A stretch of DNA of 64,000 nt from Crocodylus rhombifer (Eukaryota > Chordata > Crocodylia > Crocodylidae), in assembly GCA_038503035.1 (NCBI GenBank), contig JAVSML010024702.1, forward strand, positions 1-64,000, written 5' to 3'. A program made the position numbers and the translations under genes. Below, in pieces: positions 1-11,228 of the stretch (positions within the stretch are counted from its first letter, which is position 1; every line of letters begins with the position of its first letter). The notes under the pieces were generated by a model. It did no database searches, had not been told where the DNA came from, and worked only from the letters and a program-made list of their open reading frames with translations.

Positions 1-266
1 CCCCCAGAGGCTAGGGAGGCACGGTGAGCTCCCGCAGGCAGCTCCAGCTCTGTCAGTGGCGGGAGCATGGCAGCAGCAAGCAGGTAGCTCCTGCAGATGG
101 CCATAGCACTGGCAGTGGCAGTGGCAGCAGGGGATGGGGTGGTGAGCGCCAACTGGCCACAGGTGCTGCCAGCAGTGTTGGCAGCACCATTTCACAGTGT
201 GCACCGCCAAGCTCAGGGGGTGCATGCACACTCACATGCACCCCCTACGCATTGCCAATGCATTGG
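1..266. other. GC-rich unassigned stretch with a short perfect palindrome
   Basis: GC-rich sequence with no supported gene. Positions 215-226 and 235-246 form a perfect 12-bp inverted repeat (agggggtgcatg / catgcaccccct) around an 8-bp loop. Similar GC-rich cores sit inside MITEs elsewhere in the window, so this may be the interior of an element that starts outside the window; that is inference. Confidence 0.35.
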
Positions 267-400
267 TTGCATCTACATGAGATGCTAACTGTGCAGTAGC
301 CTAATAATACTGCATAGTAGAGTGCTGAGCAAAGCCCATGCTAATATGCTACTGTGCAGTAGTACTAGGCTACAGGGCAGTTAGCATCTGTAAATACCCA
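267..400. mobile_element. Palindromic MITE, about 134 bp
   Basis: The left arm begins tgcatctacatgagatgc and the right arm ends gcatctgtaaataccca. The reverse complement of the right half matches the left over about 50 bp, sharing agatgctaactg, gtagccta and tactgca blocks. The same terminal theme (gggca/tg-tctaca-tg near the end, tttactg inside) recurs in about ten places in this window. It has no coding capacity; the superfamily is not resolved. Confidence 0.6.
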
Positions 401-543
401 TATGCTGGCGCTACTGAGCAGCAGTGCCAGTTACTGCACTTTGATTTGTACTTGGTTATGCAAGTACTAAACTTTATTGGCTGTAACTACAGCATATTAA
501 GGAACATGCAGATGCACCCATTGTTACTTATTATGCATAGAGG

Positions 544-675
544 TTTTTAAAACCCAGGTAGACAAAGCCTTGGCTGGGGTGATATAATTGGAGATGGTCC
601 TGCTTTGAGTGGGGTGTTGGACTAGATGACCCCCTGGGGTCTTTTCTAGCCCTAACTTTCTATGATTGTATGATT
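544..675 (+). mobile_element. CR1: CR1 LINE, 3'-terminal fragment
   Basis: This holds the CR1 3' untranslated signature: 'gtgttggactagatgacc', then a 'ggtc..ttctagccctaa' block and a tail of 'tctatgattgtatgatt'. It is a 5'-truncated copy with no coding sequence left. It diverges from the younger copies at 2.1, 13.0 and 52.3 kb, so it is probably an older subfamily. Confidence 0.75.
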
Positions 676-726
676 ATTTATTTGAAAGTTTTCTGTCATT
701 CACACAGGAAGTACAAACAAAACTTA

Positions 727-880
727 CCACCCAAGGATCAGAACCTTGACTTGGTGTAGACACTTGTGTGTTACCAATGACCTCAAGAATAGTGCCATAT
801 GCCATTTTGTATTCCTGGTGGGGTCACCCATGGTGGTAAGGTTGAGAGCAAGATTTCCAGGCTAAAAGTGATACAAAAAC
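727..880 (+). repeat. Dispersed repeat, copy 1 (possible LINE 5' leader)
   Basis: It matches 5776-5935 through shared blocks: 'aaggatca-aaccttga', 'acttgtgtg-ta-caatgacct', 'ggtcacccatggtgg' and 'aggtttccag'. The 'aaccttgatg-ggtgga' theme resembles leader sequences of some non-CR1 LINEs, so both copies may be 5' ends of the family found at 7.26-13.9 kb. The link is from memory and unproven. Confidence 0.45.
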
Positions 881-2134
881 AAAAATAAAATTCCTCAGTG
901 GTGAGCAGGGAGGTGAAGAAGGAATATGTCACAACTTCCCTTCAACATGAGCTCAGCAAGACAGAGAAATACCCATCCCCCCCACCTCTGTATTTTTGCT
1001 GATAAATGGCATTCCATACATAAGCATTAGAAATCCATTATTTTCCCATATTATAAATTATGATCTCTGAAGCAGGTTCCCAAGCCATTCTACAGTAATG
1101 GCTGGATTATTTTTGGATGACAAAATATTCTGAAAAAATCAAAGGGATAATTCATTGGTATTTGATCAAATCTAAAAAGCATTGGATTCAGAAATCTGGA
1201 CAAGGGGGACAGGATCCCAGAGAGCCTGTATAAATCAGCCATTCTGGTTATTTCTAACAAGATGTAATTCCGATGGGCTGACGTTAACAGTATTTCTTGA
1301 GACTGAAGGTTGTTCAGGAATCTGAAATATGGCTGATGAGAAATTATCTTGGAAGCAGCATATTCACTTTATTGAGAATAGCAGTAAGATGCCTATAAAT
1401 CTTTCTAAGAGCATTCCAGGTGCTTTTATGACTTGTGTGTGGGATTTATTGCATATTTTCAGGAAAAAAAGTATAATTTAAAAGGACACTGTCAAGTACT
1501 TCTTATGGCTTTTATTTTTTAATCTCCATTGTTTGCAAAGCCCTCTTTGGAGCTGGAAAATGCATTTTGGCCCTGCTACATCTGGCAGACAGTGACTTTT
1601 TAAATTTCTCCCCTATATTTTGAAGACTGCCAGAGTCAACATATCCTGGGCTCTAGCATCAGGGGGCTACTGCTTGGGGAAAATGTGTTTGTGAGTTGTT
1701 ATTTCATGAAATTAGCTCTCAAGTCGGGTATGTATTTGAAATTTCAGAACAGGAGGTTGGTAGATAAGTATTTATCTCATATTAAAATAAGTTATTTTCT
1801 TTTTGATGATGATGATGACAGTCCTACAATATCTTGAGGGTCACCTTAGGCAGTGTCAGCAGAGAAGACAATTAAGTTGGCCAACACTTTCAATCTTGTC
1901 CACAAATTTGACTTTCTCAGTTTTGAGTGCGTTGCTGAGGGCTTGGTTTCAAAATGATTTAATTATTATTTCACTGGCCTCTTCTCAGCATCTCTGAAAT
2001 CAGGCCAAATTATTTGCAATTGAGAAATAACCCAAATTAATAAACTCCTTTAAAACTTCAGCAGCAGCCCTCTTTGCGGATACCCAGTAGCACTCCAGTG
2101 ACTGGCAGTGAAATCTCTTTCCACAGCGTGCAAG
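881..2134. other. Unassigned non-coding sequence
   Basis: AT-rich sequence with no open frame of interest and no recognised repeat ends. A short (gat)n tract lies at about 1806-1819. Nothing else is supported. Confidence 0.5.
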
Positions 2135-2672
2135 CTTGTACTCGGGCTTGGTGAGGCCGCAGCTGGAGTACTGTGTCCAATTTTGGGGTCCACAATTCAA
2201 AAAGGATGTGGAGAAGCTTGAGAGAATCCAGAGAAGAGCCACATGCATGATCAGAGGTCAGGAAAGCAGACCTTACGATGACAGGCTGAGAGCCATGGGG
2301 CTCTTTAGTGATCTGATGGCCACATATAAGTTTATGAGGGGTGACCACCAGGATCTGGGGGAACGTTTGTTCACCAGAGCACCCCAAGGAATGATGAGGT
2401 CAAACAGTTATAAACTACTACAAGACTGTTTCAGGCTGGACATAAGGAAGAATTTCTTTACTGTCCGAGCCCCCAAGGTCTGGAACAGTCTGCCATCAGA
2501 GGTGGTTCAAGCACCTACATTGAATACCTTAAAGAGCAAATTAGATGCTTATCTTGCTGGGATCCTATGACCCCAGCTGACTTCCTGCCCTTTGGGCAGG
2601 GGGCTGGACTTGATGATCTTCCAAGGTCCCTTCCAGCCCTAATGTCTATTTAATCTATGAAATATATGAAAC
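2135..2672 (+). mobile_element. CR1: CR1 LINE, 5'-truncated, end of ORF2 plus 3' end
   Basis: This copy carries the last part of CR1 ORF2 (2136-2570) and the 3' untranslated tail. After the stop the sequence reads 'gacttcctgccctttgggcag', then the 'tggacttgatgatctt' block and a terminal run of 'tctatgaa'-type octamers. It is highly similar to the copies at 13006-13618 and 54230-54816, so they belong to one subfamily. The 5' end is truncated about 0.5 kb from the 3' end, as is usual for CR1. Confidence 0.9.
2136..2570 (+). pseudogene. CR1 ORF2 C-terminal fragment
   Basis: This is a 144-residue open remnant of the CR1 ORF2 protein, the C-terminal segment downstream of the reverse-transcriptase core. 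It contains blocks shared with the other copies, such as '[18 protein letters not shown]', 'LERIQRRATCMIRGQE' and '[18 protein letters not shown]', and it ends in 'LDAYLAGIL' like every young copy here. Compared with the copies at 13.0 and 52.3 kb it lacks eight residues (LEKRRLRG or similar) after MGLFS, an exact 24-bp in-frame deletion. It has no endonuclease or catalytic RT motifs, so it is a dead fragment. Confidence 0.85.
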
Positions 2673-3117
2673 TTACTGAATTATCCATGGTCAGAGACAA
2701 GAGCACATCAAGCAGGGAACTTGTCACTGTCATGTTCCTTTAGAAAGCTTAACATTCACTTTGAACTTCCTGGCTGTCTAGTTGCAATTTTAAAAACAAT
2801 ATTCAAGGTCTTTTTTCCCTAAAATTCAGAGTAGAACTATTAAGTTTGGTGCCCTGAGCATAGCTTTCCAAGGAGGGAGGGTGCGGTAGGTGCCAAAGAA
2901 GAAGGTGGGGAGGGAGAGGGAAAAAGGGGTTCTTACCTTGTCTGGGGACTTAAAGACCCCCTCTGCTTCTACCATGCCCCAGTGCTTGGCTACTATGGCC
3001 AGGTGGTACAGTGCTACTCCAGCTTTGACAGCTATGGCCTAGCAGTGAGGGGCTGCTCCTGTTGTACCAAAGACTCTGGGGTTGGAAGCACCATTTTGGC
3101 ACCCCCTCCTCCCCCCA
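2673..3117. other. Unassigned non-coding sequence
   Basis: Includes a purine-rich stretch at about 2870-2930 (gggaggg / gaagaagg). I see no gene or element ends. Confidence 0.45.
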
Positions 3118-3135
3118 ACACACACACACACACAC
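3118..3135. repeat. (CA)n microsatellite, short
   Basis: An uninterrupted run of ca dinucleotides, nine units. Confidence 0.9.
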
Positions 3136-3427
3136 CATATCTACATGTAAAATCAGCATGATGCAATATAATCTGGAGCAGTTTATGCTGGAGTTTATTG
3201 CTCCCAGGCACAGTGTTTCCATGTGTGCCTGGGACCACAGCAAGACTGAGCCAGGGAAGAGCAGCCCCAGCCGGCAGAGGGCCCCAGGGGTCAGTCTGCC
3301 AGCCCGGGGCTGCTCTGACCCAGCTCAGTGTGCTGCAGAGGGGTTGGCTGGGGCAATAGGGTATTTTAGTGTTAGGCTAGCTGGCAGGCAGCCCCCACAC
3401 TATAGCACCCTTGTACCCCAGCCAGCC
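3136..3427. mobile_element. MITE fragment with GC-rich core
   Basis: It begins with 'atatctacatgtaaaatc', like the left end of the MITE at 42616, followed by an AT-rich arm and a GC-rich core. No clear right terminus is seen before the next MITE starts, so it is probably truncated. Confidence 0.4.
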
Positions 3428-3622
3428 CTGTCATTATCTACATGTACTTTGTGGCAGAATAAATAACTCTACCATAGGACAATACTTGTATCAGGCAGTA
3501 CTAAGCTATGGCAAAAATAATTAGTTTACTCTGGGCTAATAGCTCCGTGTGCATAGATGGAGATGTTTTACTGCAGAGCTAATTAGGCAACTACACAGTA
3601 AGTGTCTCATGTAGATGTCCCC
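3428..3622. mobile_element. Palindromic MITE
   Basis: The left end 'ctgtcattatctacatgtac' and right end 'tgtctcatgtagatgtccc' are degenerate inverted repeats of each other. The inner 'tttactgcagagctaatta' and 'ctacacagtaag' arms match the short MITE at 63904-63977. Non-coding. Confidence 0.5.
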
Positions 3623-4823
3623 ACTTACACATACACACATACCTTGTTATGCTGCTACCAAAATCTTTCCAAACCATGCTCTTTTGACAGAAAAATTCCC
3701 ATGAAAATTTCCAGTGGGTTGGTTTCTTTCAGGTCAAATAAAGGGGGTACAGGTTCAAAAAGCAAACTTCTTACAGAGAGTAAAAGGGTGGAGTTAAGCT
3801 GATTTAGGAGACACATGGCCATTTCTTTCCTCTGCTACAGATACTTTAAATGAGAACAGAGATCAAGACAGGCCTGGTCAGGAACCAAAGCTTCAAGAAA
3901 CAAAAAGAAACACAGTAAAAAAACAGGAGCTCTATTACGTGGCCACTTTCTGTTTCACACCCTGAGCTTAAATAAGGCAAGTGGTCAGATGCTGTTGTCC
4001 AGATAACTGGGTCCTGGGGAGGGGACAGGGACGGGTGGAGTTTCATACACCATGGCAGGTCTTAGGTAGGTCCTGTCCACTGTCTGGTAACTACAGGGGA
4101 GTTAGCTGCTGCTGCGATGCTGCCAAAGTTGTTAGTTTAAGGCTGCAGGCCTGATGGTGCTTTGGTTTTCTACATAGGGCAAAGGGATAATATGTGCAGA
4201 AAGAAAGAAGACAGACTGCCTTTATAAAGTTCACAGTCTGCACATGAGGCAGGAGAATAAGTAATATGGAACTGAAGAACAGTCAGCAGAAGACACAGCC
4301 TGTCACTTGGCTGGCTCATGCTCAGTGAAATAGCATTGACACTTTCTGGATTCAAGTCAGACTGCACCATCCGTCTCCTACCTCCTCACCTATCAACTCA
4401 GTATAAGCAAGAGTTGAATCCAAAAATCAAATGCCCCACTCACAGCCCCACTGCCCCATTTATGTTAACCAGCAACTCCCTGGGATCACTACCCAAAGAA
4501 GAGGACTGCCATGTTGGGAAAATACATAGGGAAATTTAACTTCTCCCCAGATGAGCACGGTGGAGGGGAGATCCTTTGTAAGGTCCCTGCTTGAGTAAAG
4601 GCGGCAAAATAAAAATGAAAACCTAAGATTTGCCCAGGACCCTGGCCCAGTTTTTAATTCAAACCTCTTTACAGTCTCAAGAACAGGGCCTCCCAAAACA
4701 ACCCCTTCCTAATAGCTCACCCTATAAAATGGTTTGCTCAGCTCAAAGATGGCCTTAGAATAGTTGCTGTGGCTTCTGACTCTTCTGTCCTGGCCATCAT
4801 CCCCCCACCCCAGTCCTCTATGT
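3623..4823. other. Unassigned non-coding sequence
   Basis: I found no coherent coding frame and no element termini in this 1.2 kb. It looks like single-copy intergenic or intronic DNA. Confidence 0.45.
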
Positions 4824-5004
4824 CAGTGGTCTCCAAACTTTTTTGATCGCGCATCCCTATTAGTGAAAAATTTTTGAGCATGCATCCCCAATATATGTAT
4901 ATATATATAAATATAAATAGAAGTTCTAGTATTTTCTTCCCGCACCCCAATGGATCATCTTGCACACCCCCTGGGGTGCGTGCACCCCACTTTGGAGACC
5001 ACTG
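4824..5004. mobile_element. Non-autonomous hAT element, 181 bp
   Basis: The ends are inverted repeats: left 'cagtggtctccaaacttt', right 'ctttggagaccactg'. hAT elements make 8-bp target duplications; the flanks are ctctatgt (4816-4823) and ctctagag (5005-5012), agreeing only in the first five bases. An internal at-rich tract (about 4891-4915) interrupts the element. No transposase is present. Confidence 0.7.
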
Positions 5005-5775
5005 CTCTAGAGCACTGTCTGTTCTCGGCTAACACAGATGGTACAACAAAGGCAGAACGGGGGGATCTACACAGCATAGATAATCAGGGGGTAATATAGC
5101 CCACTGAAATATTCATGGTACAGAGAGATGTTCCTAGTACAGAATAAGGAAGAATGAACAGCAAAGTCAAGCAACATCCTCCTACACGCATGAACACACA
5201 CACAACCCCTGTTTATTACAGATATGAAACTTTTACCATTCAGAAAAGTATTAGCCAAAGATGCCTAATCAGTTCCCCTGATATTGTGTCTTTGTCAGTG
5301 ACTTCTCTTCCCTGTTTTCATCCTTCCTTTCCTGTCTTGTGGCAAGACTTTTATGATATAATTGTTGTTGTTGTTACAATTGCTTCATGAAAAGTAGTAA
5401 AATTATACGAGGAATTAGTAAAAACGAAACAGTTTTGTTTTACTAAATGGAAGCCTGTTTTGTACAAACAATTAAGATCCTTGCTTGAAAGAGTCACTGC
5501 TAGAAAGGTACAATGAAAGAGACTTTTACAGCACCTCATAAGCCACTTTTTATCAGAGCCAACAGGGACATAAATGTCAAGAATTTCAAATTCTGTTCAA
5601 GATCTAGAACCTGTAGAATCATATGGGGAAAATGTGGTAACAATTGGCAAAAATGAGCCATTCCACATTTAGTCATCCATTACTAATTAAACAACCAAAG
5701 ATATTGCCTGAGCACAGGATCACAAGGTGGGAAACTAGCCCATCAGCTAAAAGACATTACTATTGATTAGTTAGT
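5005..5775. other. Unassigned non-coding sequence
   Basis: Includes a short (gtt)n tract near 5365-5376. No gene or repeat ends recognised. Confidence 0.45.
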
Positions 5776-5935
5776 GTATGAACCTCACAAGGATCACAAC
5801 CTTGATGGGGTGGAGAAACTTGTGTGCTAACAATGACCTTGAAAGCAATGCTGTTAAGAGTTTTTGTAGTCTTGGTTAGGTTACCCATGGTGGCAAAGTT
5901 GAGAGTGAGGTTTCCAGACTAATAGTGATGTGAAA
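5776..5935 (+). repeat. Dispersed repeat, copy 2 (possible LINE 5' leader)
   Basis: This copy matches 727-880 and contains 'aaggatcacaaccttgatgg' and 'ggttacccatggtggcaaag'. It lies upstream of, and on the same strand as, the decayed LINE beginning near 7260. The Tigger element and unassigned DNA separate them, so a shared origin is only a possibility. Confidence 0.45.
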
Positions 5936-6186
5936 AATTACTAAGAAGAATTATCTTATCTCCTCTGGGGACAGGTGACAGGATTTGGTTGAGAATTCTT
6001 CCTGTTTTCTCATCCGCATCAGGAGTCGGGGTATATGCGTCAATGACTGTTGCATGCTGTCCGCTAGTCAGCGGAAGGCAAAGGGTTGTGAGATGACAAC
6101 AGATATCAACCGGACGTTCCAGTATCTAAGGAAGAATCTTGGTCTTGATAGCAAAATCAATCAAGTGGATGTGTCTTTTTCAGCTA

Positions 6187-6761
6187 CAGGTAGTCCTTGG
6201 ACTTCCGACAACTGGTTTCTGAAAACTGTCTTAAGTTGAAACATTGTAACTTAGAGCCAATTTTCCCATAGGAAACAATGTTATAAATGGGGGATTGGTT
6301 CTTGAACCAAGGTCTGATGCCCTATTTTCAGTAAAAATAATCCAGAATTTTGTACTCAATCAATTATAGATGAGTAACATAGCTACATTAATGTATTTAT
6401 ATTGTAAATAGCAATCGTATTGATTTGGAAGGACTTCTTTGAGGTGACTTTGCTTGACTTTTTGGATGGCTCTTAGTTGGACTTTTTGAAGGTTCTTGGC
6501 TGGAGTCTTCTCAAGAGTCTTGGCTGCAGGTTTTTCTGGAGTCTTGTCTGCTTTCTTAAAGAAAATGTCCAAGGAAGTTTGAACAGATGTTCTCCAGGGA
6601 GATGGGTGACACAGCAAACTTGTTCACTGGCATGGCGTGGCGTTGGATCAAGTGTTGTAAAATCAAAACTGATGTCAGAAAGTTGAAACAGGGTGTCAAT
6701 TTATAAATGTTGTAAGTGTGAAACATTGTAACTCAAAATGTTGTAAATCGAGGACTGCCTA
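6187..6761 (-). mobile_element. Tigger/pogo-like Tc1-mariner element, internally deleted, 575 bp
   Basis: The terminal inverted repeats are 'caggtagtccttggacttcc' on the left and, as reverse complement of the right end, 'taggcagtcctcgatttaca'. The subterminal regions ('gaaacattgtaac') also pair. TA dinucleotides flank both ends (6185-6186 and 6762-6763), as expected for Tc1/mariner target sites. The element retains only a small C-terminal piece of transposase on the minus strand; the DDE catalytic core is gone. The family name comes from TIR style and the pogo-like protein tail. Confidence 0.65.
6360..6617 (-). pseudogene. Tigger-like transposase C-terminal remnant with PCNA-box-like motif
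   Basis: This open stretch of about 85 codons lies inside the Tigger-like element on the minus strand. Near its start is 'QTSLDIFFKK', which fits the PCNA-interacting consensus Q-x-x-[hydrophobic]-x-x-[FY]-[FY]. A lysine/proline-rich degenerate repeat follows (KTPEKPAAKTLEKTPAKN). pogo transposase is reported to bind PCNA through such a motif, which fits the assignment. The N-terminal DNA-binding and DDE domains are absent, and no ATG-led full gene exists. The remnant is surely inactive; its identity as transposase is inference from the motif and the enclosing TIRs. Confidence 0.5.
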
Positions 6762-6763
6762 TA

Positions 6764-7260
6764 TTCCTTTCCAAAAAGTGTAGCCACCACCGTACTCTGT
6801 GAGCTGTCATCTTCATCATCTCTGGTCTCTCTATGTGCAGCAATATCAATATCAAATCATGCAAGTTCTCTGGCCACTAGTGCTGTCCTTCACTCTAGTC
6901 AGTCATTGTTAGGCTTATCAGGGTATACAGACACTTCAGGTTGCAAACTTTATTTCTTGATTTGGACTGCAGATAGAATGATCCCATTGGATGTGGTTTT
7001 TCAGTCAGATGGTGTGGTGAGGGGACCTTTTCTAGACCCCTCACCATATGGAGTGGATCCTAAATAGGCCTGCTCAGTCAAGATTGCATACTTGTCTCAG
7101 TTCCAAGCACAAAATGACCATTGCCTTCATGTAGATCTGTGAGTAGGGGTTTCCAGTAATCATTGGCATCTACCTCTGTCACTACTTGTCCAATGCCATA
7201 TGTATTACTGTTGATGGAAGTTACCTCTACCTGTCTTTGTTTAATGTAAGGATACTGTTG
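6764..7260. other. Unassigned sequence upstream of the decayed LINE
   Basis: No clear coding frame. It may contain unrecognisable 5' parts of the LINE that becomes readable near 7268, but I cannot show this. Confidence 0.4.
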
Positions 7261-7267
7261 CACATCA

Positions 7268-7480
7268 GCAAGGAAGGGATGGGGAAAGTCAATTCAAATG
7301 GAATGATCCTCCTAACATCATCTCATCATCACAAAACTCCCTGTTCCATCAAAGCAACAAATGAAAGGCATCATGGATTCATCCCCCCTCAAAACAATAG
7401 CACCTGATTAACTACGTCGTGTTCAGTGCCTGGGACTGTCACAATGTCTGTATCACCAAAGCTATGACCAGACTGGAAGG
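7268..7480 (+). pseudogene. LINE endonuclease C-terminal remnant
   Basis: The frame from about 7285 reads 'GMGKVNSNGMILLTSSHHH'. Further on, in a shifted frame, 'NYVVFSAWDCHNVCITKAM' resembles the (I/L)DYV...V..TKAM stretch that precedes the terminal SDH/TDH motif in apurinic-type LINE endonucleases. The final catalytic histidine motif cannot be read. Stops and shifts make it non-functional. The call rests on my recognition of these blocks plus the downstream RT in the same orientation. Confidence 0.45.
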
Positions 7481-7609
7481 GTCTGAAGGATTGCAGGGGC
7501 CACAACCAGCTATACTCAGAGGTCTGAGCCAGCTGTAAAAGATATGACGCTGGCCAAAGTAAGTCAAAAGGCACTGAGGGAAAGGAGTCAGAGAGACTGA
7601 GTTAGAAGA

Positions 7610-8040
7610 GAGAGAGAGGAGCTGAGAGCTGGGACCTAAGAGAACCAGAAGTCAGTAAGATAAGAAAGCAGAAAGAGGAAGAGGGTTTACTAGCTAGTGG
7701 TTGCATTACCAGGCCAGATACTTTGGGTCTGGGAAGAGACCCAGAGCTCCAAAACTGGAGGCAGCAGTACCACAATAGGGAATTCACCCCAAGGAAGAGG
7801 AGGTGGACTGTAGGGTAGGAAGAAAGCAGCAGACAGCTAGAGGCACCTTCTCAGGGGCTGTGGATTATCCCTTCAGGTACTGTGAGTGAACCCTGTGTGG
7901 ACTATCCTAATGCTTGTGTACTGAGTGGGGTTTATGCTGGTTCCTGAGAGGCCAGTGGTCCCAGTAGGCCCAGGAAATAAAGAATAGTGTATAGTTAAGC
8001 AACTATCTGAGCTAATTAACCCCAACCCCACTACACAATC
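7610..8040. other. Unassigned block inside the decayed LINE, possible inserted element
   Basis: About 430 bp that does not read as LINE protein, flanked by LINE-like sequence on both sides. It starts with a purine-rich (ga)n-like stretch and holds an aataaa at about 7976-7981 near its right end. The size and polyadenylation signal would suit a solo LTR, but I could not find matching terminal TG..CA ends or a target duplication. Confidence 0.3.
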
Positions 8041-9353
8041 ATTTCTAGCAGTACCTTAGTGAGAAACTCCTCAACCACTCTAATGATGTTGAAACCACTA
8101 TCAGGACTTATTTGAACAGAATTATAAGTAAATTCAAGCTCTTATTGACAGAAAAAGGAGAGCCTCCACAGCCTGGCAGAATGACATCATCTCCAAACAG
8201 AAGCAGGACACATATCACTACCTTAAAGCAGAGATGCAGAGGAGCATCCAAGAGCAAAAGAACAAGGGGAAGAACAAAGCAAAATAAATCAAAAGGTTTG
8301 CTGGCAGCCACGATATGGAATCATAGAAAATTAGGATTGTAAGGGACCTCAGAAGGTCACATCTAGTCCAATTCCCTGCTCAAAGCAGGACCATCCCTAA
8401 CTAGGTCATCCCAGCAAAAGCTTTGTCTACCCAGGTCTTAAAGTCCTCCAAAAATGGAGATTTCACCACCTCTCTGGGTAACCTGTTCCAATACTTTACT
8501 ACTCTCCTCATGAGAGAGTTTTTCCTAATATCTAACCTAAATTTGCTTTGCTACAATTTGAAACCATTGCTCCTTGTTCTGCTATCTGCTACCACTGAGA
8601 ACAGTCCAGCTCCACTGATTACTATACTCTGAGTCCGACGATCCAGACATCTACTTTAGAACCCATTAAACACCCCGTACTTCCTTAGCTTGCTTGCAAG
8701 AATGTTGTGGGAGACTGTATAAAGTGTCAAAGTATATCACATCCCCTGCTCTCCCTGCATCCACAGAGACAGTCATCTCATCATAGAAGGCAATGAGGTT
8801 GGTCAGGCATGACTTGTCCTTGGTGAATCCATGCTGATTGATCCTAATCAACTTCTCCTCCAAGTACTTAGAAATAAATCCTTTGGGAACCTGGTCCTTG
8901 ATTTTTCCAAGGACTGAGACAAGGCTCACTAGTCTGTAATCCACAGCATCCTCCTTCTTCCCTTTCTTAATGGTGGGAGCTATATTTGCCCTTTTCCAGT
9001 CATCTGGGATGTTTCACAATCTCCACAAGTTTTCAAAGATAATGGCCAGTGGCTCTGCAAACACATCAGCCAACTCCCTCAGCACCCTTAGGTTCATTGC
9101 CCCATGGACTTGTACACATCCAACTTTTCTAAATGGTCCTTAACCTGTTCTTTTACCGCTGTTGGCTGCTCATCTTCTTCCCAAACTGTGCTACCAGGTG
9201 CAATAGTCTGGGAGCTGACCTTGCCCATGAAGACTGATGTGAAAAAGGCATTGCCTACTTCAGCCTTCATCATCTCTCACTATGTTGCCTCTCCCATTCA
9301 GTAAGGGACCCACAGTTTCCCTGATCTTCAACTTGTTGCTGACATATAGAAAG

Positions 9354-10140
9354 CAGGAATGTGCAAAACGGACACTATTCAATTTGGATTAGGCCCAAAT
9401 GAGAAACAGTGATTTGATTCATTCATTCAGATCACTGTCCTCAATTCGATTCAGCTGAATTCGGACCGGATGTTTCAATGCTGATTTGAAGAATCAGCAT
9501 TTCAGCCATAGACACAGCTTTAAATGTTTTTTCTACATACCTTGAGATACCAGTGTGGCATGTGATCACTGCAATGCTGAAGTGCATGGAGTGTCCCACA
9601 GGAGTGTAGGGGGGGCCTCCACATGCTCAGCAGCGAACCCAGAAGTGGACCAGACATACTTCCAGTCGGCTTTCAGGTCTGCCAGGGAGCATGCTGGGGA
9701 CCCCCCCCCCCCGCATCCCCCCAGCTCAGCAATTGGCCTTGAGGGGACCCTGGGTGACCCCCACCCAGACCCAGGAGGCACCAGTCACTGAGCCTGGTGT
9801 TGGGCGGGCCACTTGTGCACTCCCCAGCAGACCTGGCAGTGGACTGGAAGTGCTTCTGGTCCACTTCTGGGTCTGCTGCCGAGCGTGCTGGGGAGCCCCC
9901 ATGCACCCAGCATCACAGCATTCAGAAGCCCCTGATACTTAGAGGAATGTAGAAAAAACATTTAAAGCTGTTTCTATGTCTGAATCACAAAATCTTTCCA
10001 AATCTCTCTGAACTGATTCAGAGGCTTCTGATTCGATTCACATTCGGTTCCTGATTCAATTCAGATTTGGAGATTTGGCCGCCAAATTTGGCCGAATCTC
10101 TGCCAAATCAAATCAGCAATTGAAACTTTGCACAGCCCTA
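9354..10140. mobile_element. Non-autonomous hAT element, 787 bp
   Basis: The left end is 'caggaatgtgcaaa'; the right end, reverse complemented, is 'tagggctgtgcaaagtttca'. The flanking 8-mers are atagaaag (9346-9353) and atagaaac (10141-10148), seven of eight identical, the length expected of a hAT target duplication. The interior is rich in 'gattcgattca'-like short inverted repeats around a GC-rich core with an 11-12 base C run (about 9701-9712). No transposase is present. CR1 sequence continues on both sides, so it landed inside the CR1. Confidence 0.8.
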
Positions 10141-10885
10141 ATAGAAACCCTTCTTTTTATGCCTCATGTCCCCTGCTAGCTGCAACTCCAGTTGTGCTTT
10201 TGCCATCTTGATTTCATCCCTGCATGACTGAGCAACACTCTTATATTCTTTCCTAGTCATTTATCCAAGTTTCCACTTCTTGTAAGCTTCCCTTTTGTGT
10301 TTTATCTCACTGAAGAGTTCCCTGATAGGCCAAACTGGTCTTCTGCCATACTTGCTAGTCTTCCTGCTCATTGGGATAGTTTGTTGTTCCTTAACCCTCA
10401 GTAAGGTTTCTTTAAAATACAACCAGTTCTTTTGGACTCCTTTCCCCCCTCAGACTGGCTTCCCAGAGGATCCTGCCCATCAGTTCCATGAGTGCATTGA
10501 AATCCAGTTTTCTGAAGTCCAGGGTCCTTACTTTGCTGTTCTCCTCCCTTCCTTTCCTCAGGATCCTGAACTCAATCATCTCATGGTCACTGCTGCCCAA
10601 GGTGCCATCCACTACTATATTCCCCACCAATTCTTCCCTGTTTGTGAAAAGCAGGTCAAGAAGAGCACAGCCCCTAACTGTCCTCTCCATCCCTGTTACC
10701 AGGAAGTTCTACCCAACACTCCCAAAAAACTTCCTAGATTGCCTGTACACTACTGTATTGCCCTCCCACAGATGTCAGGCTGATTGAAATCCCCCATGAG
10801 AACAAGCTTCTGTGATCGGGAAACTTCCAATAGCTGTTTGAAGAAAGCCCCATCCACCTTATCCTCCTGGTCTGGTGGTCTATAG

Positions 10886-11228
10886 CAGCATTTTTCAACC
10901 CATGGGTTATTACCCAAAAGTGGGTCACAAAAATATATGAAAGGGTTGCCAACAAACTTTTAAAATGGATTCTCCTTTAAAGGAGAAAGATGTGGGAAAC
11001 CATGGTTTTCCCCCTGCAGGCTGGCAGGGTTATAGCATGCAAGGGGCTGCTTGGGGCCCCCATTTGCCACCCCACCCCACCCCATACACACACGCACCCT
11101 GCCCCACACACTGGTGAGCTGGGGTCTGGGGACAGGGGGAAGTGGGTCGGGAGCGAGGGGTACTGGGTCAGGATGGGCCATCAATGTTTATAAATGGGTC
11201 CTGGTACAAAAAAGGTTGAGAACCACTG
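10886..11228. mobile_element. Non-autonomous hAT element, 343 bp
   Basis: The ends are 'cagcatttttcaaccca' and 'aaaggttgagaaccactg', inverted copies of a Charlie-like 'cagtggttctcaacc' terminus. Flanking 8-mers gtctatag (10878-10885) and gtatatag (11229-11236) match at seven of eight. The core has a C/CA-rich patch (about 11070-11110). It lies within the minus-strand CR1 and is non-coding. Confidence 0.82.
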
